Shown: positions 54,225 through 62,679 of the stretch, piece by piece
How positions within the stretch are numbered: position 1 is the stretch's first letter
Layout: each line of letters begins with the position of its first letter
Source: Leucobacter sp. UCMA 4100
GTDB lineage: Bacteria > Actinomycetota > Actinomycetes > Actinomycetales > Microbacteriaceae
Length of the DNA: 64,000 nucleotides
Direction of reading: 5' to 3'
NCBI RefSeq assembly: GCF_027853335.1
Contig: NZ_JAFEUS010000002.1
Span: 1,720,514-1,784,513, forward strand
The notes under the pieces: generated by a model
Told to the model about the DNA's origin: nothing
What the model saw: only the letters and a program-made list of their open reading frames with translations
Database searches by the model: none
Position numbers and translations under genes: made by a program

Positions 54225-55175
54225 ATGCTCGATCTACAAGCGCAACACGGGGCCGGATCTCTGGTTCTGGGCGGCAACGTTTTTGGCTGGACAGCGAACG
54301 AAGAGCAGTCATTTGCGGTGCTCGATCGTTTCCTTGAGCGCGGCGGAAAGATGGTCGATACCGCCGACGGCTACTCGCACTGGGTGCCAGACCACAAGGG
54401 CGGCGAATCAGAAGAGGTCATTGGGCGGTGGCTCGCGAGCCGTGGTGCACACGGAAGAATGACCGTCGCAACGAAGGTTTCAACGCACCCCGAGTACAGC
54501 GGGCTTGATCCGCTCAATGTTCGTCGCGCGGCAGAGGCATCACTTGGGCGGCTCGGTGTCGAGACCATCGATCTGTACTGGGCTCACTTCGACGACCCCG
54601 ACACACCCATTGTCGAAACCGCTGCCGCATTTTCTGACCTCAAACGCGAGGGCAAGATTGGGGCGATCGGCCTGTCGAACTACTCGGCAGAACGCGTTGC
54701 CGAATGGTTTGAGGTCGCACGAGCCGAAAACCTCGAGTTGCCGGTCGCGCTGCAGCCGCACTACAACCTCGTTGAGCGCGACTACGAAACGAACGGATTG
54801 CGTGCGGTGGCCGAGACCGAGTCACTCAAGGTGTTCCCGTACTTCGCGCTCGCCGCGGGGTTCCTGACGGGCAAGTACCGCTCGGCCAACGACGCTGAGG
54901 CCGAGGGCGCGAGCCCCAGGGCTGGCGGCGCCCTGCAGTACCTCGATGCCCGTGGCGAGAAGGTGCTCGCAGCGCTCGACAGCGTTGCCGCGACGCACGA
55001 GGCGCAGGTTGCCGCGGTTGCGCTCGCGTGGCTGCGCCAGCAACCCACGATCACCGCACCCATTGCAAGCGCCCGAACGCTCGAACAGCTTGAGGTGCTC
55101 GGTGAATCGGTGCGCCTTGAACTGAGCGACGCAGAGCTCACCTCACTCACCGAAGCGAGCAGTACCGCCGCGTAG
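54225..55175 (+). CDS. Aldo/keto reductase
   Basis: 316 residues from ATG 54225, after GAAGGGACGC. NADPH-dependent reductase of aldehydes or ketones, (alpha/beta)8 barrel. Catalytic Asp and Tyr in MVDTADGYSHWVPDHKGGES near 45-50, Lys in VATKVSTHPEY near 84 and the His in DLYWAHFDDPDTP near 120. The cofactor region lies in APIASARTLEQLEVL. Substrate unknown. Confidence 0.87.
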   Translation: MLDLQAQHGAGSLVLGGNVFGWTANEEQSFAVLDRFLERGGKMVDTADGYSHWVPDHKGGESEEVIGRWLASRGAHGRMTVATKVSTHPEYSGLDPLNVRRAAEASLGRLGVETIDLYWAHFDDPDTPIVETAAAFSDLKREGKIGAIGLSNYSAERVAEWFEVARAENLELPVALQPHYNLVERDYETNGLRAVAETESLKVFPYFALAAGFLTGKYRSANDAEAEGASPRAGGALQYLDARGEKVLAALDSVAATHEAQVAAVALAWLRQQPTITAPIASARTLEQLEVLGESVRLELSDAELTSLTEASSTAA

Positions 55176-55253
55176 GCAGGAATCGAGGCCGCGCCAGCGC
55201 GTATCTGGCCGGGATGCAGCTCAGCTTGCACCCGGGCCTGAGAGAATAGAGGC

Positions 55254-55922
55254 GTGACCGAAGAACGCGTAGCCCCAGAGCCCCACCCCGAGCGAACCAC
55301 CGCGGGGGTGGGGCCCTGGCCGGGCGAATGGCCCACCGAGCCCTTCTACGACCCCGAACTGCTCGAACACGGCGATAGCCGAAACGTGATCGACCGCTAT
55401 CGCTATTGGAAGATGGAGGCGATTGTCGCCGACCTCGACGAGCAGCGGCACACCTTTCACGTCGCCATTGAAAACTGGCAGCACGATATGAACATCGGGT
55501 CAATCGTGCGCAGCGCCAACGCCTTCGCCGCTGACACGGTGCACATCGTGGGCCGCCGGCGGTGGAACAAGCGCGGGGCGATGGTGACCGACCGCTACCA
55601 GCACGTGCAATACCACGAGAGTATTGAGGCCTTTGCCGCCTGGGCCGCAGAGCAGCAGCTGCCCGTTATCGCGATCGACAACGTCGAGGGCTGCGTGCCC
55701 ATGGAGACCTTCGAGTGGCCCGAGCGCTGCGTCATGCTCTTCGGCCAAGAGGGGCCGGGGCTCACCGACGAGGCAGTTGCCGCGGCCGAGCAGGTCGTTG
55801 AAATTACCCAGTATGGATCAACGCGATCGATCAACGCCTCGGCAGCAGCCGCGGTCACGATGTTCTCGTGGGTCACCCAGCGCTCGAGCTTTGTGCCGGG
55901 AGGCCCGGCCGCGCGCTCGTAG
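55254..55922 (+). CDS. SpoU-family (TrmH-like) RNA 2'-O-methyltransferase
   Basis: 222 residues. Motif 1 in NWQHDMNIGSIVRSANAF near residue 75 holds the conserved Asn and Arg. Motif 2 is FGQEGPGLTDEAV near 163, motif 3 TRSINASAAAAVTMF near 192. It methylates a ribose in tRNA or rRNA; the exact site cannot be told. GAGAAT six bases before the GTG start is compatible with a leaderless mRNA. Convergent with apt (3-bp gap). Confidence 0.87.
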   Translation: MTEERVAPEPHPERTTAGVGPWPGEWPTEPFYDPELLEHGDSRNVIDRYRYWKMEAIVADLDEQRHTFHVAIENWQHDMNIGSIVRSANAFAADTVHIVGRRRWNKRGAMVTDRYQHVQYHESIEAFAAWAAEQQLPVIAIDNVEGCVPMETFEWPERCVMLFGQEGPGLTDEAVAAAEQVVEITQYGSTRSINASAAAAVTMFSWVTQRSSFVPGGPAARS

Positions 55923-55925
55923 GGT

Positions 55926-56453
55926 TTAGCCCTCGCTGCTGAAGACCGTGTGCAGTTCGTACTCGGTGAGCTTGTCGCGACCCTTGAGATCGGCGATCTC
56001 GAAGAGAACCGAAACGCCCACGATCTCGTGGCCGAGCTGCTCGAGCAGGTGAGCGGCCGCGCTCAGCGTGCCGCCCGTTGCGAGCACATCGTCGATGAGC
56101 AGTACGCGTGAGCCCGCAGGAACGTCGTTCTGTACCTGCAGTGTCGCCGTGCCGTACTCGAGGTCGTACTCGGCCGAGTGCGCCGGGCGTGAGAGCTTGC
56201 CGAGCTTGCGCACGGGAATGAGGCCCGCGCCCGAAACCGATGCGGCAGCGCCCGCGAGAATGAAGCCGCGCGCATCGACGCCGGCAACAATGTCGAACGA
56301 ACCTGTGAAAGGCTCGATGAGGTTGCGCACGGTCACATCAAATGACGGGCCGTGTGCGAGCAGTGGGGCGATGTCTCGAAAGATCACGCCTTCCTGCGGG
56401 TAATCGGGTACGTTTGCGATCAGCGATTCCGCGTATTCAAGTGCATTGGTCAC
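55926..56453 (-). CDS. apt: Adenine phosphoribosyltransferase
   Basis: 175 residues from GTG 56453; TACCCT lies six bases before it, fitting a leaderless start (GTG 56471 would add 6 residues). Salvages adenine to AMP. Motifs: NVPDYPQEGVIFRDIAPLLA near 12, AGVDARGFILAGAAA near 57 and the PRPP loop VLLIDDVLATGGTLSAA near 117. Confidence 0.92.
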   Translation of the reverse strand: MTNALEYAESLIANVPDYPQEGVIFRDIAPLLAHGPSFDVTVRNLIEPFTGSFDIVAGVDARGFILAGAAASVSGAGLIPVRKLGKLSRPAHSAEYDLEYGTATLQVQNDVPAGSRVLLIDDVLATGGTLSAAAHLLEQLGHEIVGVSVLFEIADLKGRDKLTEYELHTVFSSEG

Positions 56454-56505
56454 CTGTCTAGGGTAGTGCACTGCGCCTTAAACGACGCGCGGAACAAAAC
56501 TCGAT

Positions 56506-56535
56506 TTGTGTTTGCCAAGATTGGTGTTGTATTCT
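56506..56535 (+). promoter_or_regulatory. Predicted promoter of tRNA-Arg
   Basis: TTGTGT (56506-56511), an 18-bp spacer, TATTCT (56530-56535). The tRNA starts 25 bp later. Confidence 0.5.
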
Positions 56536-56559
56536 CTATGAGTTGGAGTTATTCCACAT

Positions 56560-56633
<74 letters not shown>

Positions 56634-56639
56634 CAAAGT

Positions 56640-56674
56640 AAAACACCCGGTAAGTATAGCTTGCCGGGTGTTTT
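56640..56674 (+). terminator. Intrinsic terminator of tRNA-Arg
   Basis: Stem AAAACACCCGG / CCGGGTGTTTT with inner GTAAG/CTTGC-type pairs, followed by GTTTTCC. Confidence 0.87.
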
Positions 56675-56852
56675 GTTTTCCCCGGATGAGCTGTCGCTAC
56701 TGCTGCCGGTGCTGCCGGTGCTGCTCGTCTCGGCATCGTTCTGCCGCCTCTGCCCGCTCGCTCGCAACTGAGAGAAATGCTCTCAGTAAGCATCGCCTAC
56801 ACTGAATGAGGGCTCATGTTATGAGACCGTGAGACGTGAAGGGGGCGACCGC

Positions 56853-57221
56853 ATGCCAGACCCGCGCACGCGCTCGCCCGAAGATCACCCCGGCTGGATG
56901 AAACGCCTCGCCGCCCGCGTCGGTGGCTTTCTCGAACGGTTCAAAGCGATTGTCGGCCGGCGCCCCTGGCTCGCGCTCGCCTATAAAATCACCGTCGCCG
57001 TCATCGGCGGCGTCGTTATTCTCGCCGGAATCGCCATGCTCGTTTTACCTGGCCCCGGCTGGCTCACCATCTTTTTAGGGCTCGCGATTCTCGGTTCGGA
57101 GTTCGCTTGGGCAAGAAACGCGCTCACTCGCCTGCGCATCATCGTGCAAAAATACGCGGATCGCTACCGCTGGTGGCGCGCCCGCCGAAAAGTCGAGCGT
57201 TCGCGTGCTCGCGAGGCGTAG
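56853..57221 (+). CDS. PGPGW-motif membrane protein (TIGR02611 type)
   Basis: 122 residues from ATG 56853 (GAAGGGGGCGACC upstream). Two membrane helices; the signature LPGPGWLTIFLGLAILGSEF lies in the second, followed by a strongly basic helix. Small conserved actinobacterial membrane protein of unknown function. Confidence 0.82.
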   Translation: MPDPRTRSPEDHPGWMKRLAARVGGFLERFKAIVGRRPWLALAYKITVAVIGGVVILAGIAMLVLPGPGWLTIFLGLAILGSEFAWARNALTRLRIIVQKYADRYRWWRARRKVERSRAREA

Positions 57222-57303
57222 CTGGCCTGGCTGGGCCTAATTTGCCGCCCTCCAGTGCTCATATTCGGCTTGTACCCGCCCGCACTCTCCATTTTCACGC
57301 TCG

Positions 57304-58597
57304 TGTGGTCAAAAAGTGTCGAATTTCGCTCGCGGGTTCTAACGGTGGTTGCAACACCCGAGACAATACAAGGGTGGACACTGACATGAAGTTCTCAAGG
57401 AACATGCTTGCTGAGCATGTGAACACGATCTGGGATATGCGAGCTGCTGGCTTCACCGCACGAGAGATTGGTGAACGGGTAGACAAGAGCGAAGCCGCGA
57501 TCTTGTCACATATTCATTCGCAGGGCGGGGTGAGACCCCGAAGAGTAGCCCGGGTGTCGTCGTTATCGTTCGAGGAGCGTATCGAGATTCAGGCGTTATG
57601 GACGGCAAAGGCTGGGATTCGTGAGATCGCGAGGAAGTTGGGGCGTGCCCCGTCAACAGTGAGTCGTGAGATTCGGCGGAACGCGTTCTTTTCTTCTGAA
57701 CGGGCTCGTAGGCCGAGGTATCGGGCAACACAGGCACAATCGCAAACGTTTCAGCGCGCCCGCAGACCGAAACCGTCGAAGCTGGTAACGAATCCGCGGT
57801 TACGGCGTTTTGTGGAGGCTGAACTATCGTTGAAGCGGTCACCGGAACAGGTTGTGGGCAGGCTACAGCGCGAGTTTCCGGATCAGCCGGAGATGCGAGT
57901 GTCACACGAAACGATCTATCAAGCGATCTATCTCCTTGCCAGGGGTGGGCTCAAACGCGAGCTTGAGGTTCGGGTTCGTACGGGGAGGAAGATCCGACAC
58001 AGTCACCGTTCTGGCCAGTCTAGGCAGGGCCGAATTGCTGGGATGGTGAACATTGTTGACCGTCCCGCAGAAGCACTTGATCGGGCTGTTCCTGGGCATT
58101 GGGAAGGTGACTTAATTATCGGGAAAGATGGCAAGAGCGCTATCGGGACGGTCGTTGAACGCCACTCGAACTATCTATTCCTTGTTTGGTTAGACCCCTC
58201 GTTACCGCGGGTAGAAGCAGTCACTGAGGGGCTTATCGCGAAGATGAAAGAGTTACCTGATGTGCTTCGTCGGACTCTCACCTGGGACCAGGGCAAAGAG
58301 ATGAGTAAGCATCAAGAAGTCGCTATGGGAGCTGATATTGATGTGTTCTTTTGCGACCCGCACTCGCCCTGGCAGCGGCCGACGAATGAGAACACGAATG
58401 GGTTACTGCGGGAGTATTTCCCCAAGGGCACTGATCTGAGTGTGTTCAGTCAGGCAGATCTCGATTATGTTGAGTGGGAGATGAACGACCGGCCCCGGAA
58501 ACGGTTAGCGTTCGCGAAGCCGGCCGAGGTCATCGAAGAGATACTGTTGCGCTGACCGCTAGAAACCGCCGACGAAAATCGACACTTTTTGACCACA
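57304..58597 (+). mobile_element. IS30-family insertion sequence, apparently complete
   Basis: 1294 bp. The ends (57304-57328 and 58573-58597) are inverted repeats that match at 24 of 25 bases, beginning TGTGGTCAAAAAGTGTCGA. The palindrome continues three bases outside (TCG / CGA), so exact borders and the target duplication are uncertain. It holds one intact transposase frame with visibly lower GC than its neighbours. It sits between genes and breaks none. Confidence 0.88.
57386..58555 (+). CDS. IS30-family transposase
   Basis: 389 residues from ATG 57386 (GTG 57374 is possible). N-terminal helix-turn-helix regions (TIWDMRAAGFTAREIGERV and KAGIREIARKLGRAPSTVSR) bind the ends. The DDE domain starts at GHWEGDLIIGKDGKSAIGTV (first Asp), then LTWDQGKEMSKHQEV (second Asp) and PTNENTNGLLREYFPKGTDL (Glu), the IS30 signature. 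All three acidic residues are present, so the element may be active. Confidence 0.95.
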   Translation: MKFSRNMLAEHVNTIWDMRAAGFTAREIGERVDKSEAAILSHIHSQGGVRPRRVARVSSLSFEERIEIQALWTAKAGIREIARKLGRAPSTVSREIRRNAFFSSERARRPRYRATQAQSQTFQRARRPKPSKLVTNPRLRRFVEAELSLKRSPEQVVGRLQREFPDQPEMRVSHETIYQAIYLLARGGLKRELEVRVRTGRKIRHSHRSGQSRQGRIAGMVNIVDRPAEALDRAVPGHWEGDLIIGKDGKSAIGTVVERHSNYLFLVWLDPSLPRVEAVTEGLIAKMKELPDVLRRTLTWDQGKEMSKHQEVAMGADIDVFFCDPHSPWQRPTNENTNGLLREYFPKGTDLSVFSQADLDYVEWEMNDRPRKRLAFAKPAEVIEEILLR

Positions 58598-58625
58598 CGA
58601 TGAGCCCAGTTGACCACACGATGAG
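58589..58625. repeat. 16-bp direct repeat at the IS30 right end
   Basis: TTGACCACACGATGAG occurs at 58589-58604, where it includes the last 9 bases of the element, and again at 58610-58625 just outside it. Confidence 0.85.
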
Positions 58626-58672
58626 TCCAGGGGTGGTAGCCCTGGGCACAGCAGCACCCAACCGGCGAAATG

Positions 58673-59392
58673 CTACTTCACGATGTCAATGTTGAACACG
58701 AAGCCCGAACCTTGCCCGCGTTCGTAGTTCTCTTTCACCTTGATCGCGGCGATGAGGTGGAACACGAAGAGTACGAGGCCCGCGATTGAGCCGGCGAGTG
58801 CAACGAGCGTTCCCAAGATGGGAATACCCGAAAAGAGCCAGACGGCAACGCCAACAATGGTGCGCACGAGCGTGAAGTTCAGGTTGTCGCGGTTGAACTT
58901 ATCGATCGTGGGTGACTTGCCGCGCTCGGTGAGGTAGAAAATGAGGGCCGGAATCCAGAAGAGAAACACCGATAGCCAGTAGTTCAGCTGCAGATTGGTC
59001 GTCGTGCTCGAGCCTGACTCAGGTGCGGCGGGGTTGGGCTGCGCTCCGTAGGGTGGCTGCCCGCCTCCTTGCTGGCCCGGCTGCGGTGCCTGGAACTGAG
59101 GAGCGTGCGGATCGCGCGGCGCCTGATACTGCGGCGCTTCATACTGCGGCACCTGATACTGCGGAGGCTGGTACTGCGCCGGAGCAGGAGTCGGTGGCAG
59201 CGTCGAAGCCGGTGGCACCGCAGGCTGCTGCCCTGGCTCGACCGGGTGCTCGGGCTGGGTCGTCTGGGGTGGCTCAGACGGCTGCAGCTCAGACGGCTGA
59301 AGCTCAGACGGCTGTGGCTCGGGTGGCTGAGCGCCAGCGAGGGCCTCGTCGATCGGCTTGGGGTCAAGCGGGTTGGGAGTCTGCGATGACAT
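58673..59392 (-). CDS. DUF4870 membrane protein with Pro/Gln-rich N-terminal tail
   Basis: 239 residues from ATG 59392 (GAAGGAACCCGTC upstream). The first 125 residues are Pro/Gln/Ala-rich with QPSEL and QYQAP-like repeats. The C-terminal 110 residues hold three helices of the DUF4870 (Tic20-like) family: WLSVFLFWIPALIFYLTERG, NRDNLNFTLVRTIVGV and LVALAGSIAGLVLFVFHLIA. Function unknown. Confidence 0.82.
   Translation of the reverse strand: MSSQTPNPLDPKPIDEALAGAQPPEPQPSELQPSELQPSEPPQTTQPEHPVEPGQQPAVPPASTLPPTPAPAQYQPPQYQVPQYEAPQYQAPRDPHAPQFQAPQPGQQGGGQPPYGAQPNPAAPESGSSTTTNLQLNYWLSVFLFWIPALIFYLTERGKSPTIDKFNRDNLNFTLVRTIVGVAVWLFSGIPILGTLVALAGSIAGLVLFVFHLIAAIKVKENYERGQGSGFVFNIDIVK
59272..59331. 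repeat. 15-bp tandem repeat in the DUF4870 gene
   Basis: Four units beginning GCTCAGACGGCTG (the fourth is diverged) encode the QPSEL-type pentapeptides. Confidence 0.82.
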
Positions 59393-59545
59393 GACGGGTT
59401 CCTTCGGTTGGGCCTGCGGCTCGTGCGCGGGCAGAGGCACTTCACTGCGTATATTACCGAGAAAGCTGGGCTTTTCAGGCAAAATTCACGAGAAGTTTGC
59501 GCCCTGTGCGCAGTGTCGCCTCGGCCGGGAAGGACGCCGCTGCCG

Positions 59546-60196
59546 CTAGATGATGTCGGGGCTCGGGGTGCCGATCTGCACGATGCGCACGTCGGCGTGG
59601 CGGTCAAAACGGTAGCCGGCGCCGCGCACGGTGCGAATGATGTCCTGGTACTTGCCGAGCTTCACGCGCAGGCGGCGAACGTGCACGTCGATCGTGCGAG
59701 CCGAGGGCTGCTCCTCTTCGGGGCTCGACGCCCAGAGTCCCTCGACGACCTGCTCGCGAGAGACGGTGAAGCCCTCGCGCAGAACGAAGAACTGCAAGAG
59801 TTCGAACTCGCGGTAGGTGAGGGCGGCGGGAATGCCGTCGAGCAGCACCTGCTTGCGCGTGATATCGATGGTCACGAGCTCGGCACGGTCTTCGACCGAT
59901 TCCGGGCGGATCTCGCGCGCCTTCGCGCTCGGGTCGCCGAGAGCGCGGCGCACCACGTCGAGGTCTTTACCGCCGGTGCTCTCGGGAGCGAGGGCAACGG
60001 TTGCGTGGGTCGCGGCTTCGGGGGCGAGCTGTGCGACGAGGTCTTTGATCTGGCGAACGATGTCGCTGACCTGCTGGTTGCCGGCGATCTTGTCTTCGCT
60101 GAGGCCCACGTAGAGGGCGAAGCCGCGAATGTCGCGCTGAGTGGGGGCTGAGGCCTGGTCGGCCGAAAGGGTACGGGGTGCGAGTGTGGTGGTCAT
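59546..60196 (-). CDS. OmpR-type winged-helix protein without receiver domain
   Basis: 216 residues from ATG 60196. The C-terminal 100 residues are an OmpR/PhoB winged helix: LTYREFELLQFFVLREGFTV, SREQVVEGLW, then ARTIDVHVRRLRVKLGKYQD and IIRTVRGAGYRFD. There is no phospho-acceptor receiver; the first 100 residues (DIRGFALYVGLSEDKIAGNQ, VSDIVRQIKDLVAQLAPEA) match no domain I recognise. A leaderless small ORF and a structured 155-nt stretch precede it, so expression may be set after transcription starts. Targets unknown. Confidence 0.82.
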   Translation of the reverse strand: MTTTLAPRTLSADQASAPTQRDIRGFALYVGLSEDKIAGNQQVSDIVRQIKDLVAQLAPEAATHATVALAPESTGGKDLDVVRRALGDPSAKAREIRPESVEDRAELVTIDITRKQVLLDGIPAALTYREFELLQFFVLREGFTVSREQVVEGLWASSPEEEQPSARTIDVHVRRLRVKLGKYQDIIRTVRGAGYRFDRHADVRIVQIGTPSPDII

Positions 60197-60351
60197 GGTA
60201 TGCGTCAATCCTTGAGTGTGGGCTCCGAGAGGCGGCCCGAGGGGGAGAAGAGAATGTGTGGCCAGCGGCGAGAGGCCGGGGCCAGAACGAGAACGGTGTC
60301 GTGCTCGTTCAGAGTGCGGAGCTCAGCAAGAGGCGAGCTCAGAGGCGCAGG
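60197..60351 (-). other. Structured untranslated stretch before the winged-helix gene
   Basis: Between the small ORF stop and the regulator start lie two hairpins: GAACGAG/CTCGTTC (60285-60310, 12-base loop) and GAGCTC/GAGCTC (60319-60340, 10-base loop). No further ORF is convincing. Confidence 0.5.
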
Positions 60352-60453
60352 TTACATACACATTCGGTTGCGCATACCATCACGACGGCACATCATGCCG
60401 GCCTGCCCGAGGGTCACCTCGAGGGCGGGCAGATGCGTCGTGTAGGTATTCAT
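60352..60453 (-). CDS. Leaderless 33-codon small ORF rich in Met, Cys and Arg (possible leader peptide)
   Basis: 33 residues, starting MNTYTTHLPALEVTLGQ and ending MMCRRDGMRNRMCM. The ATG lies exactly 7 bases after TATTCT, which has TTGACG 17 bp upstream, so the transcript should begin at the start codon. The last 14 residues hold five Met, two Cys and four Arg, the kind of composition used by attenuator peptides. It is the first ORF on the mRNA that most likely encodes the winged-helix regulator. No family recognised. Confidence 0.62.
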   Translation of the reverse strand: MNTYTTHLPALEVTLGQAGMMCRRDGMRNRMCM

Positions 60454-60460
60454 AATGGTC

Positions 60461-60489
60461 AGAATAGGGCAGCTCGTCGAATCCGTCAA
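60461..60489 (-). promoter_or_regulatory. Strong promoter for the small ORF and winged-helix gene
   Basis: On the minus strand TTGACG (60489-60484), a 17-bp spacer and TATTCT (60466-60461). It is the best match to the sigma70-type consensus that I noticed in the window. Confidence 0.72.
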
Positions 60490-60521
60490 CCCCGGGCCGT
60501 AATGTGACAGCCCGGGAAACG

Positions 60522-60551
60522 CCAAAGGGCCGCTGGAAAGCGACCCTTTGG
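60522..60551 (-). terminator. Terminator-like hairpin after upp
   Basis: CCAAAGGGCCGCT / AGCGACCCTTTGG with a 4-base loop and one mismatch, 23 bp after the upp stop. It separates upp from the next minus-strand promoter. Confidence 0.65.
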
Positions 60552-60574
60552 GAGAAGAATAGCGGCTTGAAGCG

Positions 60575-61210
60575 CTAGGCGGTCGTGCCGTAGAGGCGGT
60601 CGCCCGCGTCGCCGAGGCCGGGAACGATGAACGCGTTTTCGTCGAGGCCCTCGTCGAGCGCGCCGAGCACGAGGGTGACGTTGCGATCGCCGATCGTCTG
60701 CTCGATCTTGGCAATGCCCTCGGGTGTGCCAAGCACGCAGATTGCGGTCACGTCGTCGGCGCCGCGATCAAACAGGTATTCAATGGCGGCCGCGAGCGAT
60801 CCGCCGGTTGCGAGCATCGGGTCGAGTACGAAGCACTGGCGCCCCTCGAGGTTCTCTGGCAGGCGCTCGGCGTAGGTCATGGGCTCGTGCGTCTCTTCAT
60901 CGCGCAGCATGCCGAGAAAGCCGACCTCGGCGGTGGGAACGAGCTTCGTCATGCCGTCGAGCATGCCGAGACCGGCGCGAATAATCGGCACGATGAGCGG
61001 CAGCGGCTCGCTCAGGCGCTTGCCCACCGTCGTCGTCACGGGGGTCTCGATCTCGATGTCTTCGACCCGCACCTCACGCGTCGCCTCGTAGGCGAGCAGC
61101 GTCATGAGTTCTTCAATGAGCTGCTTGAAGGTCGGCTGAGGGGTCCTTGCGTCACGCAAGACCGTAAGCTTGTGGGTAATGAGAGGGTGATCGGCAACAA
61201 AAACGCGCAT
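60575..61210 (-). CDS. upp: Uracil phosphoribosyltransferase
   Basis: 211 residues. Makes UMP from uracil and PRPP. Motifs: [18 protein letters not shown] at the start, [14 protein letters not shown] near 72, the PRPP loop [19 protein letters not shown] near 128 and the uracil site [16 protein letters not shown] at the C-terminus. TACACT six bases before the ATG fits a leaderless transcript. Confidence 0.95.
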   Translation of the reverse strand: MRVFVADHPLITHKLTVLRDARTPQPTFKQLIEELMTLLAYEATREVRVEDIEIETPVTTTVGKRLSEPLPLIVPIIRAGLGMLDGMTKLVPTAEVGFLGMLRDEETHEPMTYAERLPENLEGRQCFVLDPMLATGGSLAAAIEYLFDRGADDVTAICVLGTPEGIAKIEQTIGDRNVTLVLGALDEGLDENAFIVPGLGDAGDRLYGTTA

Positions 61211-61254
61211 GCGTTAAGTGTAAAGCCCGAACCGAGAAACTCCTAAGGAGAACC

Positions 61255-61749
61255 ATGCACGCAGCCGGGATTCCCGCGAGCGGCGCCGAGGTGCGCGCGA
61301 TGCGTATGGCCCTCGACGAGGCGAAGCGGGGCGGCGAGGCGGGCGAGATCCCGATCGGTGCGGTCGTGTTCGGCCCCGACGGCGAGGTGCTCGCGCGTGC
61401 CCACAATGAGAGGCTGCACTCGACCGACCCGACTGGCCACGCAGAAATTCGCGCGATCCGCGAGGCCTGTGGTGTGCTCGGTGACCGCTTCTTGACGGGC
61501 TGCACGCTCGCCGTCACGCTCGAGCCGTGCATCATGTGCGCTGGCGTGATTCGCGAGGCGAGGCTCGCGCGCGTCATTTTTGGCGCATGGGAGGAACGGG
61601 CTGGCGCCGCCGGCAGTCTCTACGACATCGTGCGCGATGAGCGGCTGGCGCAGCCCCCGGTCGAGGTCATCGCTGGCATCGAGGCGGATCGTGCCCGAAC
61701 GCTTCTCGAGGCCTTTTTTCGCGGCCGTCGAGAAGCCCCGGGCGAATAG
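61255..61749 (+). CDS. tadA: tRNA adenosine-34 deaminase
   Basis: 164 residues, TAAGGAGAACC before the ATG. Converts A34 of tRNA-Arg(ACG) to inosine; that tRNA is encoded at 56560. Zinc site: TGHAEIRAIREA (His, catalytic Glu) near 61 and LEPCIMCAGVIREAR (two Cys) near 90. Family-typical FGAWEERAGAAGSLYDIVRD follows. Confidence 0.93.
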   Translation: MHAAGIPASGAEVRAMRMALDEAKRGGEAGEIPIGAVVFGPDGEVLARAHNERLHSTDPTGHAEIRAIREACGVLGDRFLTGCTLAVTLEPCIMCAGVIREARLARVIFGAWEERAGAAGSLYDIVRDERLAQPPVEVIAGIEADRARTLLEAFFRGRREAPGE

Positions 61750-61752
61750 GGG

Positions 61753-62607
61753 CTACTCGCCCCGTGCGAGCTGCTGGGCGCGGGTGATCGCCGCGCCAAC
61801 CGCGTCGTCCATGATGGCGTCGAGGCCTGCCTGCGAGAAGCTTTCGATGGCCTTTTCGGTGGTGCCGTTCGGGCTCGTCACCTTGCGGCGAAGCGCCTCT
61901 GGCGTGCCGCCCTGGTGATCGAGCAGCATGCTTGCGCCGAGAAAGGTTCCCTCGACCATGCGCCTCGCCTGGTCGTTCGTGAAGCCGAGGCGTTCAGCGG
62001 CCGCGGTGAGTTTCTCGATGAAGTAGAAGACGTATGCGGGGCCCGAGCCTGAGATCGCCGAGAGAGCGTCGAGCTGCGCTTCGTCGTTCACAACGATCAC
62101 GTCGCCCACGGTGCTGAAGAGGCGGCTCGCGAGATCGAGCGCCTCTGGGGGAGTGTCTTCGACCCCGACGACGCCCGAAACCCCGCGGCCAACGAGCGAC
62201 GGGGTGTTGGGCATGACGCGTAAGACCGAAACGTATGAGGGAAGGAGCGCGCGCATGCTGTCGATCGTGACGCCTGCCGCGACCGAGATCACCACCGCAT
62301 CTTCGTCAAGCTCATCGGCAATTTCTTTGAGTACGTCGTGAACGAGCCAGGGCTTCACCCCGACGATGATGGCTTTGGCGCCCCTTGCCGCGACCCGGTT
62401 CGCGTCGGGGTTCTTCTCGACCGCGTGTGCGACGACGTCGGCGTGCTCGTTGAGTTTCGCGGCGCTCGCCTCGCTGTTCGTGGTGACGCGCACGGGCGCA
62501 GAGCGGTTGACCGAGGGCGCGAGGAGGCCCTCGAGAATGGCACCACCCATCGATCCGACTCCGAGCATGGCGATGGTGGGCAGGTCTGGGTTATCGAGAG
62601 TGCTCAT
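61753..62607 (-). CDS. proC: Pyrroline-5-carboxylate reductase
   Basis: 284 residues from ATG 62607, seven bases after TATGAT, so probably leaderless; the open frame continues to 62679. Last step of proline synthesis. NAD(P) motif IAMLGVGSMGGAILEGLL near residue 12; VGVKPWLV near 80; LRVMPNTPSLVGRGVSGVVG near 120; SGSGPAYVFYFIEKLTAAAE near 170; and EALRRKVTSPNGTTEKAIE near 240. Confidence 0.95.
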   Translation of the reverse strand: MSTLDNPDLPTIAMLGVGSMGGAILEGLLAPSVNRSAPVRVTTNSEASAAKLNEHADVVAHAVEKNPDANRVAARGAKAIIVGVKPWLVHDVLKEIADELDEDAVVISVAAGVTIDSMRALLPSYVSVLRVMPNTPSLVGRGVSGVVGVEDTPPEALDLASRLFSTVGDVIVVNDEAQLDALSAISGSGPAYVFYFIEKLTAAAERLGFTNDQARRMVEGTFLGASMLLDHQGGTPEALRRKVTSPNGTTEKAIESFSQAGLDAIMDDAVGAAITRAQQLARGE

Positions 62608-62679
62608 GTGCAACATCATACGGATCACGTTCGGGGTGGTAGGCCATAATGGTGAGCAACATCTCGAGGAGGCACACAC

